64,000 nt of DNA from Terribacillus saccharophilus (lineage in GTDB: Bacteria; Bacillota; Bacilli; Bacillales; Amphibacillaceae): assembly GCF_002272745.1 (NCBI RefSeq), contig NZ_NPBD01000016.1, forward strand, positions 34,052 to 98,051, in the 5' to 3' direction. A program made the position numbers and the translations under genes. Positions 62,673-64,000 of the stretch are shown piece after piece. A model generated the notes under the pieces. The model was not told the DNA's origin. It saw only the letters and a list, made by a program, of their open reading frames with translations, and made no database searches. Positions within the stretch are counted from its first letter, which is position 1; the number at the start of each line of letters is the position of its first letter.

Positions 62673-63421
62673 GCAGTAGATAATGAAGTTTTAGGCGCAG
62701 TAGCTTGATACCATTGCCAGCACAATATAACAATTATAGTTAGATCGATCAAATCACCGCCGTAGTACATTAACACTGCACCCTGCTGTGCATCTGCAGC
62801 AGCTATACCCATAGGTGGATTCGCGTATAAAAACTTCGACAGTATGCCGTGTCCTGCAAGGGCAAATACAAAAACAATCACCCGGTAAAGATAGCTTTTC
62901 CGGTACGAAACTGGGTCTGTATACAGCATAGCCAGCGCGAACAAATAACCCGCAGCAAATATATGCAAATGAACCAGCATCGAAACCCAGGATGACTGAT
63001 GCATGTAATGAAATAGATGCGTTGTATAAAGAAGCCATAGCCCTCCGATATTTAATACGGCTGCAGTGATCGGATGAATTAAGAAACATGCATACCTGCT
63101 GCGAAAAACCCGAGAGACAGCCCTCCCTCCCGATTGCGGCAGCGCACGCAGGAGCAAGGTGACAGGCTGCGATAAAACGAGTAGCAAGGGAGCAAGCATC
63201 CCAAGCAGCAGATGCCCGATCATATGATAAACAAAACTATGATGTGCATGCATAGCAATTGGTCCCGCCACAGCCTGAAGACCAATAACAATACCGCTAA
63301 CAAATAACATCAACTTGCGCAGCGGCCAGGCTTTGAAGCGCTTCGCAGAAGTTCTCATTGCCAGCAGATAAAATAGTATACAGAAGAAGGCAAAAAAGAG
63401 AGCAAGTTTATCAACGTACAT
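62657..63421 (-). CDS. ctaG: Cytochrome c oxidase assembly factor CtaG (caa3 type)
   Basis: 254 residues, seven membrane helices, Caa3_CtaG family. Conserved His-rich spots HAHHSFVYHMIGHLLLGMLAPLLL and HQSSWVSMLVHLHIFAAGYLFA suggest copper handling for oxidase subunit assembly. AAGGAGG is 7 nt before the ATG at 63421, within the preceding gene, which it overlaps by 11 nt. Confidence 0.93.
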   Translation of the reverse strand: MYVDKLALFFAFFCILFYLLAMRTSAKRFKAWPLRKLMLFVSGIVIGLQAVAGPIAMHAHHSFVYHMIGHLLLGMLAPLLLVLSQPVTLLLRALPQSGGRAVSRVFRSRYACFLIHPITAAVLNIGGLWLLYTTHLFHYMHQSSWVSMLVHLHIFAAGYLFALAMLYTDPVSYRKSYLYRVIVFVFALAGHGILSKFLYANPPMGIAAADAQQGAVLMYYGGDLIDLTIIVILCWQWYQATAPKTSLSTAKAAE

Positions 63422-63866
63422 ACTCTTTCCTCCTTGAACGACGGATACACCAAATTCCCGCCGCAATCAACAGTACAGCGATACCATTCCATATCAGATC
63501 ATAATAGAAGATATCCACTCCGTAACGAATCTGGTGAATGCGGAACAATTTATGCTGTATCAGGCCATCATACAGCTGGAAAACGCCGCACCCTAACAAA
63601 ACAGCACCGCCCCATCTAAGCGGAATCAGACCTCTGCGTCTGCGAAGATCAGCAAAAAGGAACAAACCTCCAACCGTCGCAAACCAACTCAGCGCATGGA
63701 AGAAACCATCGGATACAAGCCCCCAAGTTGAAGAGGATAAATCGTAAAAATGATGCCAATGCAAAAGCTGATGAAAGACAGCTTCATCAATAAAAGCAAC
63801 CAAACCGACACCGAACAAAAATCCAGACAGGATATTTCTGCGTTTATATGTATGTCTATCCTCCAT
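63411..63866 (-). CDS. DUF2243 membrane protein
   Basis: 151 residues, four predicted helices. DUF2243 signature SGFLFGVGLVAFIDEAVFHQLLHWHHFYD with conserved His, then FQLYDGLIQHKLFRIHQIRY. These proteins are often next to ctaG and presumably take part in metal or oxidase assembly, unproven. AGGAGG precedes the ATG. Overlaps ctaG by 11 nt. Confidence 0.9.
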   Translation of the reverse strand: MEDRHTYKRRNILSGFLFGVGLVAFIDEAVFHQLLHWHHFYDLSSSTWGLVSDGFFHALSWFATVGGLFLFADLRRRRGLIPLRWGGAVLLGCGVFQLYDGLIQHKLFRIHQIRYGVDIFYYDLIWNGIAVLLIAAGIWCIRRSRRKEYVR

Positions 63867-63929
63867 TCGTATCCTCCTACCAAAAGACTTTTATCTAAAC
63901 TGTTTCCCGATAGGCTAAAGAATAAACAA

Positions 63930-63965
63930 AAAAGGCATAGGAGATTTACTCCTATGCCTAAAAAA
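63930..63965 (-). terminator. Hairpin with T-run upstream of the DUF2243-ctaG operon
   Basis: Perfect 11-bp arms AGGCATAGGAG / CTCCTATGCCT with a 5-nt loop and T6 on the minus strand. It lies 67 nt before the DUF2243 start, so it is a second terminator for the gene beyond the window, or an attenuator. Confidence 0.8.
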
Positions 63966-63971
63966 AATAAA

Positions 63972-63996
63972 AAAAGCCGTCCAAATGGACGACTTT
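63972..63996 (-). terminator. Terminator of a gene beyond the right edge
   Basis: AGCCGTCCA / TGGACGACT (one mismatch), followed on the minus strand by seven T. The transcript comes from outside the window. Confidence 0.75.
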
Positions 63997-64000
63997 CCTA

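Noticed and set aside
1..64000. CRISPR array, tRNA, rRNA, IS element or prophage
   Set aside because: No regularly spaced repeats, cloverleaf genes, transposase or phage structural genes were found on either strand.

Overview
The window looks like chromosomal DNA from a spore-forming member of the Bacillaceae. The reasons are consensus Gram-positive ribosome binding sites, a sigW-rsiW-cdaA-cdaR-glmM-glmS block in Bacillus subtilis order, a glmS ribozyme, S-box, THI-box and adenine riboswitch leaders, and a Spo0E-like phosphatase. The moderate GC content and family-level similarity would suit a Terribacillus- or Virgibacillus-like genus, but the sequence alone does not fix the genus. No rRNA, tRNA, CRISPR array, insertion sequence or prophage was seen.

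Layout. 1-9.4 kb: small metabolic, regulatory and acetyltransferase genes (TipAL-type MerR regulator, two NUDIX/GNAT-type genes, a frameshifted EamA exporter, an Excalibur protein, two aldo/keto reductases), then a LytTR-DUF3021-ABC exporter operon. 9.4-16 kb: a degenerate serine recombinase divergent from a SulP-UspA operon, and a convergent pair of zinc-ribbon membrane proteins. 15-23 kb: an S-box controlled unit (homoserine dehydrogenase, a tiny ORF, two flavin monooxygenases) and a TPP-riboswitch thiazole operon (tenI-thiO-thiS-thiG-thiF). 23-31.9 kb: two SDR enzymes, a four-gene unit whose last member is a decayed DinB gene, a phosphoesterase, adenine-riboswitch pbuE, an ArsR-MFS pair and a GNAT gene. 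32-39.7 kb: a split EAL/PAS/GGDEF c-di-GMP pair, a lipase cluster resembling type VII secretion lipase toxin loci, and a few small genes. 39.8-48.2 kb: a secreted GH43 arabinanase under a cre site, and a linearmycin-resistance-like two-component/ABC cassette. 48.6-53.1 kb: an AT-rich three-gene ABC-3C (nuclease, middle component, SMC-like ATPase) conflict system directly downstream of glmS. 53.2-60.3 kb: the conserved glmS-to-sigW block. 60.5-64 kb: Spo0E-like protein, niaP with a putative NiaR box, and ctaG with a DUF2243 gene.

The two most interesting loci are accessory. One (35.2-37.2 kb) joins a small helical protein, an N-terminal lipase with a helical C-terminal tail, and a divergent lipoprotein; together these match the logic of a T7SS lipase effector with its helper and immunity protein. 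The other (48.6-53.1 kb) is a predicted anti-phage ABC-3C operon with a PD-(D/E)xK-like nuclease, sitting at the glmS 3' side, a known landing site for Tn7-like elements, although no transposon ends or transposase are visible.

Regulation is unusually readable here: four metabolite-sensing RNAs (SAM, TPP, adenine, glucosamine-6-phosphate), a SigW autoregulatory promoter, a MerR-type 19-bp spacer operator, a cre site, a putative NiaR box and an apparently leaderless ArsR gene.
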